From assembly GCF_003003175.1 (NCBI RefSeq), contig NZ_PVTY01000018.1, positions 1 through 42,928 on the forward strand: DNA of 42,928 nt, given 5' to 3'. Positions within the stretch are counted from its first letter, which is position 1. Each line of letters opens with the position of its first letter. The notes under the pieces were generated by a model that was not told the origin of the DNA, did not search any database, and was given only the letters and a program-made list of their open reading frames with translations. This document shows positions 1-8,836 of the stretch, piece after piece. The position numbers and the translations under genes are program-made. Origin of the DNA: Nesterenkonia sandarakina. GTDB taxonomy: Bacteria > Actinomycetota > Actinomycetes > Actinomycetales > Micrococcaceae.

Positions 1-329
1 CAGTCAGCCACGACTGTGATCAGTGCTGATTCGGCTCGTTTGCGACGTTCGAGCAGCCATTCTGGGAAGTAAGTGCCTGAGCGCAGCTTCGGGACCTGCA
101 CATCGACGGTGCCCAGGCGGGTGTCGAGGTCCCGGTGGCGGTAGCCGTTGCGCTGAGTGGCCCGGTCGGGGCTGGGCTTGCCCCATTCGGCTCCGATGAC
201 GGCGTCAGCGTCTGCCGAAAGCAGCGTGTTGATCACCGTCTGCAAGAGGTTGCGCATCAGATCCGGGGATGCGTCGGTGAGGGCTTCAGCGAGCAGGCCG
301 GCAGGGTCGATAATGTGAGGTGCGGTCAT
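1..329 (-). CDS. IS256-family (mutator-type) transposase, N-terminal part
   Basis: DDE transposase that would move the element by cut/copy-and-paste. From the ATG at 327-329 the minus strand reads MTAPHIIDPAGLL..., then SPDLMRNLLQTVINTLL, DAVIGAEWG, RNGYRHRDLDTRLGTVDV, PKLRSGTYFPEWLLERRKR. These are the hallmark N-terminal blocks of actinobacterial IS256-type (Transposase_mut) proteins. The frame is open for 109 codons to the window edge, so only about the first quarter of a roughly 400-residue protein is visible and the catalytic DDE residues lie outside. An AAAGG Shine-Dalgarno-like stretch sits about 10 nt upstream. Nothing in the visible part suggests decay. The insertion interrupted the oxidoreductase gene at 449-1096. 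Confidence 0.9.
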   Translation of the reverse strand, partial: MTAPHIIDPAGLLAEALTDASPDLMRNLLQTVINTLLSADADAVIGAEWGKPSPDRATQRNGYRHRDLDTRLGTVDVQVPKLRSGTYFPEWLLERRKRAESALITVVAD

Positions 330-448
330 CGTGATGATGCCTTTCGAGTGGGATGTGAGAGTTTTTCTCGAAGGATCACACGGTGGCCGCATCTATGTCG
401 GTAACGACAGGCGTGGCCACCATGGGTTACACCACTATGCGGGACTCA
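1..448 (-). mobile_element. Partial IS256-family insertion sequence, left end
   Basis: The stretch holds the 5' part of an IS256-type transposase read leftward and about 120 bp of terminal non-coding DNA. The outer end must lie near 437-450: to the right of it a conserved host coding frame begins abruptly, and the sequence around 425-447 (TAGTGGTGTAACCCATG on the minus strand) resembles the termini of actinobacterial IS256 elements as I remember them. The exact terminal base and any 8-9 bp target duplication cannot be set because the other end is outside the window. Confidence 0.75.
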
Positions 449-1096
449 ACTGAGCCGGCCCAGACCATGGCGTTTCTCAACTACTATCCTGCCGCTGACT
501 CGGGCCCCAATCCCGCGGATACCCTGGCCGTGCTGCTCACAGCGCCCTCGAATGGACGGCGCTATGGTCTCGATGATCCCTTCGTGGACCGAGAACTTCG
601 CCGCGTCTGGGACACGGCTGGGCTGCCCGGACGCTTCGAGACGTCCGTCGAGGAGTGCACCATCCTGGATCCGCATTATTTCAGTCTCGCCGGCGGTTTC
701 GGAGGTGCCCTGTATGGAGCTGTCCGCCCCCTGGCGATGAGCGGTCCCCTGCACCGTCCAGCTCACCATAGCCTGAGGCGGCCATGGCTGTGGCGGGTCG
801 GCGCCTCGGTGCATCCGGGCGGCGGACTGCCGGCCGTGATGGGCGGCGCCATGATGACGATGGACGGACTGCTTCGGGCACTGCCGCCCGGGCACGGCGG
901 GCGTGGCTTCCACAGAGGAATGCACTCCCCGGTGCCGGTCCGCTGTGGAAGACTGCCGGCATGGAGGCTCCAACGCGCAACCACGACCTCGTCCTCTTCG
1001 GTGCGACCGGATTTGTCGGGGAACTCATCGCTGGGTACCTCGCGCACCACGCTCCACCGGACCTGCGAGTGGGACTCGCGGGGAGGTCGAGGGTGA
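449..1096 (+). pseudogene. Phytoene desaturase (CrtI-like) FAD oxidoreductase, 3' remnant cut by IS256
   Basis: The frame from about 449 reads TMAFLNYYPAADSG, ADTLAVLLTAPSNGRRYGL, ALYGAVRPLAMSGPLHRPA and then WLWRVGASVHPGGGLPAV, MGGAMMTMDGLL. The last block is the characteristic C-terminal FAD-binding tail of CrtI/CrtN-type phytoene desaturases and related dehydrogenases. The N-terminal Rossmann motif and about two thirds of the protein are absent, replaced by the IS256 end. Past residue block MDGLLRAL the frame continues as arginine/serine-rich, non-family sequence and overlaps the next gene by 136 nt in another frame, so the native stop has probably been lost by frameshift. No desaturase activity can be expected from this fragment. 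Whether it once acted in carotenoid or in another lipid pathway cannot be told from here. Confidence 0.8.
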
Positions 1097-2193
1097 AGCT
1101 CGAAGCCGTACGGTCCAGACTGCCCGTCGCCGCTCATGACTGGGCCATCATTGAGGCCGATATCGGGCGCCCTGACTCGCTCGCGGCAATGGCCGCCGGA
1201 ACCAGAGTTCTGTTCACCACGGTGGGTCCCTACGCGAAGTATGGGCTCTCGGTTGTCGAGGCGTGTGCCCGCGCCGGCACCCATTACGGGGACCTGACGG
1301 GAGAGGTGTCCTTCGTCCGTGAAGCTGTCGACCGTTGGGATGCCCTTGCGAGGGCCACAGGTGCACGGATCGTCCACGCGTGCGGCTACGACTCCGTCCC
1401 GTCGGACCTCGCGGTGCTCCTCCTGCACCAGGCCGCGCAGGCTGACGGCGCGGGCGGACTGACCGAGGTGCAGCTCGTTGCCAGGGCGAAGGGCGGTGTC
1501 AGCGGCGGCACCATCGAGTCCATGCGTGGGCAGCTCGACGGCATCCGGACGGACCCTGTGCTGCGATCGCTTGCGCGCGACCCCTACTCGCTCAGTCCAG
1601 ACCGGACGGCGGAGCCCGTGACCCGGCAGCCGCCGGATCTGGGGTGGGTCGGCCGTTCGGATGACGGCAAGTGGGCCGCGCCCTTCATCATGGCGTCGGT
1701 GAATACGCGGATCGTACGTCGCAGCAATGCCCTGCAGGGGTGGGCCTACGGCAGGTCCCTGCGATACGGCGAACTGATGGGTATGGGGCGAGGTCCAGTC
1801 GGCGCCGTCACCGCCGGCGCGACGGCGCTTGGCCTTCGGCTGTCCGGAGCCGCACTGGCGCTCCCTGTCACGAGGAGACTACTGGACCGTGTCCTTCCGT
1901 CGCCCGGTGCCGGACCGAGCGAGGCCGCGCGGCGCTCAGGCTGGTTCCATTCCCAGGTGACTGCTTCCACGGAGAGCGGCCGGCGCTATCGTGCCATCGC
2001 AGCCGGGCCCGGCGATCCGGGATACGCCGCCACCGCCGTGATGGCCGGAGAGACAGTGCTCTCACTCGCCCTCGACGCCGACCGTCTGCCGCCCGCCACA
2101 GGATCACTGACCCCGGCGACCGCCCTCGGTGACGTTCTGGTTGAGCGGCTGCGCGAGGCGGGCCAGACCTATGAGGTCACGTCTCTGACCTGA
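961..2193 (+). CDS. Saccharopine dehydrogenase-like / trans-acting enoyl reductase family protein
   Basis: A 410-residue NAD(P)-binding protein. An N-terminal Rossmann nucleotide site is visible (LVLFGATGFVGELIAGYL), followed by RVGLAGRSRVKLEAV, FTTVGPYAKYG, CARAGTHYGDLTGE and HACGYDSVPSDL. These blocks are typical of the actinobacterial group that includes mycobacterial Rv2449c and the trans-acting enoyl reductase Rv2953. Length fits that family. The family is usually tied to lipid double-bond reduction; substrate is unknown here. The ATG at 961 is chosen because the Rossmann motif starts about 8 residues later and everything upstream in the frame (from 784) is low-complexity Arg/Ala sequence shadowing the desaturase remnant. 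No strong Shine-Dalgarno is seen. It lies directly behind the broken CrtI-like gene, so it may originally have shared its transcript; the IS could have removed that promoter. Confidence 0.8.
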   Translation: MEAPTRNHDLVLFGATGFVGELIAGYLAHHAPPDLRVGLAGRSRVKLEAVRSRLPVAAHDWAIIEADIGRPDSLAAMAAGTRVLFTTVGPYAKYGLSVVEACARAGTHYGDLTGEVSFVREAVDRWDALARATGARIVHACGYDSVPSDLAVLLLHQAAQADGAGGLTEVQLVARAKGGVSGGTIESMRGQLDGIRTDPVLRSLARDPYSLSPDRTAEPVTRQPPDLGWVGRSDDGKWAAPFIMASVNTRIVRRSNALQGWAYGRSLRYGELMGMGRGPVGAVTAGATALGLRLSGAALALPVTRRLLDRVLPSPGAGPSEAARRSGWFHSQVTASTESGRRYRAIAAGPGDPGYAATAVMAGETVLSLALDADRLPPATGSLTPATALGDVLVERLREAGQTYEVTSLT

Positions 2194-2237
2194 CGCCGGA
2201 CGTGAGGGACTGGTCGTGGTGTGGTCAGGGGCGCCGA

Positions 2238-3323
2238 CTACACGTTGAAGCGGAACTCCACCACGTCGCCGTCCTTCATGATGTATTCCTTGCCCTCTAT
2301 CCGCACCTTGCCGGCAGACTTCGCGTCAGCCATGGATCCGGCCGCCACCAGGTCGTCGAAGGACACGATCTCGGCCTTGATGAAGCCGCGCTGGAAGTCG
2401 GTGTGGATGACGCCGGCCGCCTCGGGCGCCGTCGCCCCCTTGTTGACGGTCCAGGCGCGGGTCTCTTTGGGTCCGGCGGTCAGGTAGGTCTGCAGTCCGA
2501 GCGTGGCGAAGCCGACGCGGGCCAGCTGGTCCATGCCGGACTCCTCCTGGCCGTTGAGCTCGAGCATCTCGCGGGCCTCCTCCTCGGAGAGCTCCACGAG
2601 GTCGGCCTCGAGCTTGGCGTCGAGGAACACGGCGTCGGCCGGGGCGACCAGCGCTGCCAGCTCGGCCTGCTTCTCGGGCGAGTTCAGCACGCCCTCATCG
2701 GCGTTGAACACGTAGATGAAGGGCTTGGCGGTGAGCAGGTTCAGCTGCGCCAGGTGCTCCATGTCCAGCTTGTCCTTGGTGACGGAGCCGAAGATCGTGT
2801 CCCCGCGCTCCAGCGTCTTCTGCGCCACCAGGTACGCGTCCAGGGTGGCCTGCTCGGCCTTGCGCCCCTTGACCTGCTTCTCCAGCTTCGGGATCGCGTT
2901 CTCCATGGTCTGGAGATCCGCCAGGATCAGTTCGGTGTTGATCGTCTCCATATCGGAGGTCGGATCAACCTTGCCGTCCACGTGGATGACGTTCTCGTCC
3001 TCGAACACGCGGACCACCTGGGCGATGGCGTGGGCCTCACGGATGGTGGCCAGGAACTGGTTGCCCAGCCCTTCACCCTCGGAGGCGCCCTTGACGATCC
3101 CGGCGATGTCGACGAAGGACACCGTCGCAGGAAGGATCTTCTGCGAACCGAAGATCTCGGCCAGTGCCGCCAGCCGCTGGTCGGGCAGGTTCACGATGCC
3201 CACATTCGGCTCGATGGTGGCGAACGGGTAGTTCGCCGCCAGGATCGACTGACGAGTCAGCGCGTTGAACAGGGTCGACTTGCCCACATTGGGTAGTCCT
3301 ACGATTCCGATAGTCAAAGCCAC
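2238..3323 (-). CDS. ychF: Redox-regulated ATPase YchF (Obg-like P-loop protein)
   Basis: Universally conserved Obg-family ATPase that associates with ribosomes and is linked to stress responses. Visible motifs: G1 P-loop [15 protein letters not shown] near residues 9-23, [10 protein letters not shown]3 DIAG ([20 protein letters not shown]), and NADE (YVFNADEGV) in place of the GTPase NKxD, the feature that gives YchF ATP preference. The C-terminal TGS domain ends [11 protein letters not shown]...[15 protein letters not shown]. From the GTG at 3323 the protein starts MALTIGIVG and has 361 residues, the usual family form. A GTG six bases further upstream (3329) would add two residues. I prefer 3323 because a TAGGTT hexamer lies 8 nt upstream, matching a leaderless start. 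It converges with the 961-2193 gene and diverges from betT. Confidence 0.95.
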   Translation of the reverse strand: MALTIGIVGLPNVGKSTLFNALTRQSILAANYPFATIEPNVGIVNLPDQRLAALAEIFGSQKILPATVSFVDIAGIVKGASEGEGLGNQFLATIREAHAIAQVVRVFEDENVIHVDGKVDPTSDMETINTELILADLQTMENAIPKLEKQVKGRKAEQATLDAYLVAQKTLERGDTIFGSVTKDKLDMEHLAQLNLLTAKPFIYVFNADEGVLNSPEKQAELAALVAPADAVFLDAKLEADLVELSEEEAREMLELNGQEESGMDQLARVGFATLGLQTYLTAGPKETRAWTVNKGATAPEAAGVIHTDFQRGFIKAEIVSFDDLVAAGSMADAKSAGKVRIEGKEYIMKDGDVVEFRFNV

Positions 3324-3331
3324 GGTCACCT

Positions 3332-3337
3332 AACCTA
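3332..3337 (-). promoter_or_regulatory. Putative -10 element of ychF (leaderless start)
   Basis: TAGGTT on the minus strand fits the actinobacterial TANNNT -10 pattern and lies 8 nt before the GTG at 3323, so the transcript would begin at or next to the start codon. No good -35 hexamer is visible. Confidence 0.4.
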
Positions 3338-3401
3338 CCGTCCAGAGCTCCCCTCCCGCGACTTCACGGGACTCCCCGCCCCTTCACGCTCTTCAACGGC
3401 G

Positions 3402-3431
3402 CACATAGACTGGCCATCCGTTCACTATGTG
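3402..3431. repeat. Inverted repeat in the ychF-betT intergenic region
   Basis: CACATAG (3402-3408) is repeated inverted as CTATGTG (3425-3431) with a 16-nt spacer, placing the arm centres 23 bp apart, about two helical turns. It sits in the 265-bp divergent region between ychF and betT and could be a binding site for a dimeric regulator or a simple hairpin. The rest of the region contains a TAAGAT hexamer at 3511-3516 that might serve as a betT -10, without a recognisable -35, and the betT ribosome binding site GGAAGGA at about 3572-3578. Confidence 0.3.
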
Positions 3432-3588
3432 GACCGAATCTCCGCCGGTTTCAGGAGATCTGGCTCACATCTACCGCACCTTCGTATCCCGGATGCGGCC
3501 GACCCGCGTCTAAGATGCCTGAGGCTCCACCACTCGAACCTATTGATACACAAGCGCATTCATTCAGCACCGGAAGGAACATAATTTC

Positions 3589-5742
3589 ATGGCATCGGCC
3601 ACGCAAGACGTCCCCAGTGACGTCCCGAGCGATGTCCAGGGGGACGGCTCGTCAGGTACTCCTGCACGCTCGAAAGTGAATCTGCCGGTCTTCATCGGCT
3701 CCGCGGCGATCATCATCGCCTTCACCCTGTGGGCCTGGCTCGCACCGGACACCGCCTACACCACGCTGGAATCGGTCTTCCTCTGGATCGGCGCGAACCT
3801 CGGCTGGTACTACATCCTCACCGCCGGCATCGTGGTGGTCTTCGTCCTCATCGTCGCCTTCTCCCGAGTGGGCCGGACCAAGATCGGACCAGACCACTCC
3901 ACCCCGAAGTACAACCTCTTCACCTGGACCGCGATGCTCTTCGCCGCGGGCATCGGTGTGGACCTGATGTTCTTCGCGATCTCCGGACCCGCCACGAACC
4001 TCACCACCGCCCCCGGCGTGGAGGCCGGCTCCTCCGCCGCCACCGAGATGGCCGTGCTGTGGACCCTCTTCCACTACGGGATCCCCGGCTGGGCGATGTA
4101 CGCCCTGATGGGCATGGCCTTCGGCCTCTTCGCCTACCGCTACCACCTGCCGCTGAGCATCCGCAGCGCGCTCTACCCGATCATCGGCAAGCGCGCCCAG
4201 GGTGTCACCGGCGACGGCATCGAGATCGCCGCAGTGATCGGCACCATCTTCGGCATCGCCACCAGCCTCGGCATCGGCGTGGTCTTCCTCAACTACGGCC
4301 TGGAATGGCTCTTCGGGATCGAACAGGGCACCGGCGCGCAGATCGGGCTGATCGTGCTGGCCGTGATCGTCGTGATCGCCTCCTCCGTCTCCGGCGTGGA
4401 CAAAGGGATTCGTCGTCTCTCCGAGCTCAACGTGGTCTTCGCCGTCGTGCTGATGCTCTACGTGCTCATCGCCGGTGAGACCACCTACCTGCTCAACGCG
4501 CTGGTCAAGAACGCCGGCGACTTCGCCGCCTACTTCCCCTCGATGCTGCTGGACACCTTCGCCTATGACCCGCCCGAGGGTCAGTGGCTGGAGTGGTGGA
4601 CGCTGTTCTTCTGGGCCTGGTGGATCGCCTGGGCGCCGTTCGTCGGACTGTTCCTGGCCCGGATCTCTCGCGGCCGGACGCTGCGCCAGTTCGTCATCGG
4701 CACCCTGATCATCCCGTTCGGCTTCATCCTGCTGTGGATCTCGATCTTCGGCAACGGCGCGATCTGGGAGTTCCTCAGCGGCAACACCGAATTCATCACC
4801 GCCGCTGTGGAGAACCCCGAGTCCAGCTACTACCTGCTCCTGGAGCAGTACCCGGGCGCGACCTTCACCATCGGGCTCTCGGTGATCACCGGCCTGCTGT
4901 TCTACATCACCTCCGCCGACTCCGGCGCCCTGGTGATGGCGAACTTCACCTCCAAGCCGCTGAGCCACTCCGACGACGGCGCCCCCTGGCTCCGCGTGTT
5001 CTGGGCCCTGGCCACCGGCGCCCTGACCCTGGCGGTGCTGATGCTCGACGGGGTCTACACGCTGCAGATGGCCACGGTGATCATCGGACTGCCGTTCTCG
5101 GTGGTGATGTATGTGCTGATGATGGGCATCTGGCGGGCGCTGCAGATGGAGCGCTACAACCGCGAGTCCCGCGAGGCCACCCTGCCCTGGATGGTCTCCG
5201 AGCGCAGCCAGGACTCCGGCGATCGGGGCGGGCTGAGCTGGCGCCGTCGCCTGGCCCGGGGCATGCACTTCCCCACCGCGAAGCAGGCCACCGAGTTCAT
5301 CAACACGGTGGCGGCCCCCGCGGTGGAGGACGTGGCCTCGGAGCTGCGTGATCAGGGTGCCGAGATCAGCTGCGAGCGCGGCCTGGTGCCCGACACCCAG
5401 ATCCCGCACATCGATCTGCACGTCTACTTCGGTGAGCAGACCGAGTTCAAATATCAGGTCTACCCGATCGCGTACTCGGTCCCGAGCTTCGCGCGCAGCA
5501 TGCGCCCCACCGAGGAGACCTACTACCGTGTGGAGACGTTCTCCGCCACCGGTTCGGAGGGCCACGACCTCATGGGCTACACCCGAGACCAGGTCATCGC
5601 CGACGTCCTGGACGCCTATGAGCGACACCTGGCCTTCCTCACCATGAGTGAAGAAGGCGGACAGTCCTCATCGCTGCACACCGGCAGCAACATCCCAGAC
5701 GACTGGGACCATGACCGCACCAACGGAAGCGCAGGAGCATAA
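3589..5742 (+). CDS. betT: BCCT-family choline transporter BetT
   Basis: 717-residue secondary transporter that imports choline for conversion to glycine betaine. About 12 membrane segments run from residue 30 (LPVFIGSAAIIIAFTLWAWL) to about 515. The BCCT core is clear: AAGIGVDLMFFAISGP near residues 118-133, FHYGIPGWAMYALMGMAFG, and the signature WTLFFWAWWIAWAPFVGLF followed by LARISRGRTLRQF. The A-A-G-I-G-x-D form resembles proton-coupled E. coli BetT rather than the Na+-coupled G-M-G-I-G type, so choline/H+ symport is the best guess. A hydrophilic C-terminal domain of about 200 residues (520-717) matches the long cytoplasmic tail that tunes BetT to osmotic strength. The ATG at 3589 follows GGAAGGA with about 10 nt spacing. 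Stop TAA is immediately followed by the betB ATG, so the two are translated from one message. Confidence 0.93.
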   Translation: MASATQDVPSDVPSDVQGDGSSGTPARSKVNLPVFIGSAAIIIAFTLWAWLAPDTAYTTLESVFLWIGANLGWYYILTAGIVVVFVLIVAFSRVGRTKIGPDHSTPKYNLFTWTAMLFAAGIGVDLMFFAISGPATNLTTAPGVEAGSSAATEMAVLWTLFHYGIPGWAMYALMGMAFGLFAYRYHLPLSIRSALYPIIGKRAQGVTGDGIEIAAVIGTIFGIATSLGIGVVFLNYGLEWLFGIEQGTGAQIGLIVLAVIVVIASSVSGVDKGIRRLSELNVVFAVVLMLYVLIAGETTYLLNALVKNAGDFAAYFPSMLLDTFAYDPPEGQWLEWWTLFFWAWWIAWAPFVGLFLARISRGRTLRQFVIGTLIIPFGFILLWISIFGNGAIWEFLSGNTEFITAAVENPESSYYLLLEQYPGATFTIGLSVITGLLFYITSADSGALVMANFTSKPLSHSDDGAPWLRVFWALATGALTLAVLMLDGVYTLQMATVIIGLPFSVVMYVLMMGIWRALQMERYNRESREATLPWMVSERSQDSGDRGGLSWRRRLARGMHFPTAKQATEFINTVAAPAVEDVASELRDQGAEISCERGLVPDTQIPHIDLHVYFGEQTEFKYQVYPIAYSVPSFARSMRPTEETYYRVETFSATGSEGHDLMGYTRDQVIADVLDAYERHLAFLTMSEEGGQSSSLHTGSNIPDDWDHDRTNGSAGA

Positions 5743-7236
5743 ATGAGCACAGCAGAACCGATCTCCACGCTGTTCATCGACGGGAAATGGGTTCCCGCCC
5801 AGTCCGGCGAGACGCGCACCATCCACTGTCCCGCAGACGGCTCCGAAGTGGGACTGGTCTCCGAAGCCGGCGAGGCCGACACCCTCGCCGCGATCGCCGC
5901 CGCCCGCAAGGCCTTCGACTCCCACGTCTGGGCCGACACGCCGGCCGCTGAGCGTGGAGCCTTCGTGCTGGCCGTCGCCGATGCGATCGAGGCGCGCAAG
6001 GACGAGTTCGCTCGGGCCGAGGCGCTGGACACCGGCAAGCGGTTCGTCGAGGCGCAGATCGACATGGACGACATCATCGCCTGCTACCGGCACTTCGGGA
6101 AGCTCGCCGACGCCGAGTCCGGGCGCCTGGTCGACGCCGGGGACCCCACGGTCCTCTCCCGCGTGGTCTACGAGCCCGTGGGCGTCGTCGGGATGATCAC
6201 CCCGTGGAACTACCCGCTGCTGCAGGCGGCCTGGAAGATGGCCCCTGCCCTGGCCGCGGGCAACAGCTTCATCCTCAAGCCCGCGGAGCTGACCCCGCAC
6301 ACCGGCATGCTGATCATGGACGTCTATGACTCCCTGGGCCTGCCCGCCGGCGTCGCGAACCTGATCACCGGCGCCGGCGCCACCGCGGGCGCGCCGCTGT
6401 CCTCCCACCCGGATGTGGACATGGTCTCCTTCACCGGTGGCGTGGTCACCGGGCGCAAGATCGGCGCCACCGCCGCAGAGACCGTCAAGAAGGTCGCTCT
6501 GGAGCTCGGCGGCAAGAACCCGAACGTGGTCTTCGCCGACGCCGATTTCAACGCCGCGGTGGACAACGCGCTCAACGCCGGCTTCGTGGACTCCGGGCTG
6601 GTCTGCTCCGCAGGCACCCGGCTGATCATCGAGGAGTCGATCAAGGAGAAGTTCGTCACCGAGCTGGTCCGCCGCGCGGAGCACATCCGGATGGGCGGAC
6701 CCTTCGAGGAGACCGCCGAGACCGGACCGCTGATCTCGGCCGAGCACCGTCAGAAGGTGTACGACTACACCCAGCGCGGCATCGAGGAGGGCGCCACCCT
6801 GCGCACCGGGCACCACTTCGGCGGCGAGAAGCACCGCAACGGGTACTTCTACGCCCCCACCGTGCTCGACGACGTCAAGCGCGGCATGTCCGTGGTCGAA
6901 GAGGAGGGCTTCGGCCCGGTCATCACCGTGGAGACCTTCACCACCGAGGCCGAGGCCATCGAGACCGCGAACGACACCATCTACGGCCTGGCCGGAGCGG
7001 TCTGGACCTCGGACCGGGGCACCGCGCACCGGGTCTCCTCCCGGCTGCGCCACGGCACCATCTGGATCAACGACTACCACCCCTACCTGCCGCAGGCGGA
7101 GTGGGGCGGGTTCAAGCAGTCCGGCGTCGGCCGCGAGCTGGGTCACATGGGGCTGGATGAGTACCGCGAGGCCAAGCACATCTACGAGAACACCGAGCCC
7201 GCCGTCACCGGCTGGTTCAGCATGCCGGAGAAATGA
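5743..7236 (+). CDS. betB: Betaine aldehyde dehydrogenase
   Basis: 497-residue NAD(P)-dependent aldehyde dehydrogenase that oxidises betaine aldehyde to glycine betaine, the second step after BetA. Family blocks: substrate/cofactor region GVVGMITPWNYPLLQAAWK, PALAAGNSFILKPAELTP, nucleotide loop SFTGGVVTGRKI, catalytic glutamate block LELGGKNPNVVFADADF (about residues 252-268), catalytic cysteine in SGLVCSAGTR (Cys288; many homologues have GQVCSNGTR), and the C-terminal EEEGFGPVITVETF and GTIWINDYHPYLPQAEWGG. The last block (the N-D-Y-H region before a WGGFKQSG motif) is typical of GbsA/BetB. Start ATG abuts the betT stop; the 3' end overlaps the alternative ATG of betA as ATGA. Assignment to betaine aldehyde rather than another aldehyde rests largely on the operon. 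Confidence 0.92.
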   Translation: MSTAEPISTLFIDGKWVPAQSGETRTIHCPADGSEVGLVSEAGEADTLAAIAAARKAFDSHVWADTPAAERGAFVLAVADAIEARKDEFARAEALDTGKRFVEAQIDMDDIIACYRHFGKLADAESGRLVDAGDPTVLSRVVYEPVGVVGMITPWNYPLLQAAWKMAPALAAGNSFILKPAELTPHTGMLIMDVYDSLGLPAGVANLITGAGATAGAPLSSHPDVDMVSFTGGVVTGRKIGATAAETVKKVALELGGKNPNVVFADADFNAAVDNALNAGFVDSGLVCSAGTRLIIEESIKEKFVTELVRRAEHIRMGGPFEETAETGPLISAEHRQKVYDYTQRGIEEGATLRTGHHFGGEKHRNGYFYAPTVLDDVKRGMSVVEEEGFGPVITVETFTTEAEAIETANDTIYGLAGAVWTSDRGTAHRVSSRLRHGTIWINDYHPYLPQAEWGGFKQSGVGRELGHMGLDEYREAKHIYENTEPAVTGWFSMPEK

Positions 7237-7244
7237 GGAGACCC

Positions 7245-8801
7245 GTGGAGAACACCACTTTCGACTACGTCGTGATCGGCGGCGGATCAGGCGGCGCCGC
7301 CGTCGCCGCCCGCCTGTCCGAGGACCCCAACGTCACGGTGGCCCTGCTGGAGGCAGGTCCCACCGATGCGGACAAGCCCGAGATCCTGCAGCTCAACCGC
7401 TGGATGGAGCTGCTGGAGTCCGGCTTCGACTGGGACTACCCCATCGAGGAGCAGGAGAACGGCAACTCCTTCATGCGCCACGCCCGCGCCAAGGTGCTCG
7501 GCGGCTGCTCCTCGCACAACTCCTGCATCGCCTTCTGGGCGCTGCGTGAGGACATGGACGAATGGGAGGCGAAGGGCGCCACCGGCTGGAACGCGGAGTC
7601 CACCTACCCGCTGTTCCAGCGGCTGGAGACCAACGACGCCCCCGGCGATCACCACGGTCGCAGCGGACCCGTCAACCTGATGACGATCCCGCCGAAGGAC
7701 CCCTGCGGCGTCGCCCTGCTGGACGCCTGTGAGGAACAGGGCATCCCGCGGGTGGCCTTCAACACCGGGGAGACCGTGCTCAAGGGCGCGAACTTCTTCC
7801 AGGTCAACCGGAAGGAGGACGGGACCCGGTCGTCGTCGTCGGTCTCCTATCTGCACCCGATCCTTCAGCGCCCGAACCTGAGCATCCTCACCGACACCTG
7901 GGTCCGCGAGATCATCTTCGAGGGCGACCGCGCGGTCGGCGTGGACGCGGTCAACAACCCGTTCGGCCGGGCGCACCGGATCAGCGCCACCAAGGAGATC
8001 GTGCTCTCCGCGGGCGCGATCGACTCCCCGAAGCTGCTGATGCTCTCCGGGATCGGACCGGCGCAGCACCTGGCCGAGTTCGGCATCGAGGCCCGCGTGG
8101 ACTCCCCCGGCGTGGGCGAGCACCTGCAGGACCACCCCGAGGCGGTCATCGCCTGGGAGGCCAAGCAGCCCATGGTGAAGGACTCCTACCAGTGGTGGGA
8201 GATCGGGATCTTCTCGGCCACCCGCGAGGGCCTGGACCGGCCGGACCTGATGATGCACTACGGCTCGGTGCCCTTCGACATGCACACCCTGCGGCAGGGC
8301 TACCCCACCGCGGACAACACCTTCTGCCTGACCCCCAACGTCACGCACGCGAAGTCGCGCGGGACGGTGCGGCTGCGCTCCAAGGACTACCGGGACAAGC
8401 CCAAGGTGGATCCGCGCTACTTCACCGACCCGGAGGGCCACGACATGCGCGTGGCCGTGGAAGGCATCAAGCTGGCCCGGAAGATCGCCGCGCAGCCCGC
8501 CATGGCGGACTGGGCCGGCCAGGAGCTCTTCCCCGGTGCTGACACCCAGACCGACGAGGAGCTGGCGGACTACGTCTCCCGCACGCACAACACGGTCTAT
8601 CACCCGGCCGGATCCGTGCGGATGGGCGCCGACGACGACGCGATGTCACCGGTGGACTCGCAGCTGCGGGTCAAGGGCGTCCACGGGCTGCGTGTGGCCG
8701 ACGCCTCGGTCATGCCGGAGCTGACCACGGTGAACCCGAACATCACCACCATGATGATCGGTGAGCGCTGCGCGGACCTGATCAAGGCGGCCAACGCCTA
8801 G
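7245..8801 (+). CDS. betA: Choline dehydrogenase / GMC-family oxidoreductase
   Basis: FAD-dependent GMC oxidoreductase that converts choline to betaine aldehyde. N-terminal ADP-binding motif DYVVIGGGSGGAAVAARLSE, first GMC signature ARAKVLGGCSSHNSCIAFW, second signature GAIDSPKLLMLSGIGP, and the C-terminal catalytic region HNTVYHPAGSVRMG plus VNPNITTMMIGERCADLI, containing the conserved His and Asn. I place the start at GTG 7245 (MENTTFDYVVIGG, 518 residues) because GAGGAG at 7235-7240 is correctly spaced for it. The ATG at 7233 overlaps the betB stop and would add four residues. Slightly shorter than E. coli BetA (556). The gene closes the betT-betB-betA operon; no BetI or GbsR regulator is adjacent. 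Confidence 0.92.
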   Translation: MENTTFDYVVIGGGSGGAAVAARLSEDPNVTVALLEAGPTDADKPEILQLNRWMELLESGFDWDYPIEEQENGNSFMRHARAKVLGGCSSHNSCIAFWALREDMDEWEAKGATGWNAESTYPLFQRLETNDAPGDHHGRSGPVNLMTIPPKDPCGVALLDACEEQGIPRVAFNTGETVLKGANFFQVNRKEDGTRSSSSVSYLHPILQRPNLSILTDTWVREIIFEGDRAVGVDAVNNPFGRAHRISATKEIVLSAGAIDSPKLLMLSGIGPAQHLAEFGIEARVDSPGVGEHLQDHPEAVIAWEAKQPMVKDSYQWWEIGIFSATREGLDRPDLMMHYGSVPFDMHTLRQGYPTADNTFCLTPNVTHAKSRGTVRLRSKDYRDKPKVDPRYFTDPEGHDMRVAVEGIKLARKIAAQPAMADWAGQELFPGADTQTDEELADYVSRTHNTVYHPAGSVRMGADDDAMSPVDSQLRVKGVHGLRVADASVMPELTTVNPNITTMMIGERCADLIKAANA

Positions 8802-8836
8802 GTTCCGCGCGCGAGCCCGGGTTCCGCCGGGCGCCC

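Noticed and set aside
784-960. Upstream extension of the saccharopine-dehydrogenase-like gene
   Set aside because: Arg-rich translation that overlaps the desaturase remnant in another frame; the Rossmann fold starts just after 961.
3652-5628. Long open frame on the minus strand (658 codons) opposite betT
   Set aside because: Composition is Gly/Glu/Asp/His/Arg-rich with no domain, a usual antisense shadow of a GC-rich gene. BetT on the plus strand has full family motifs.
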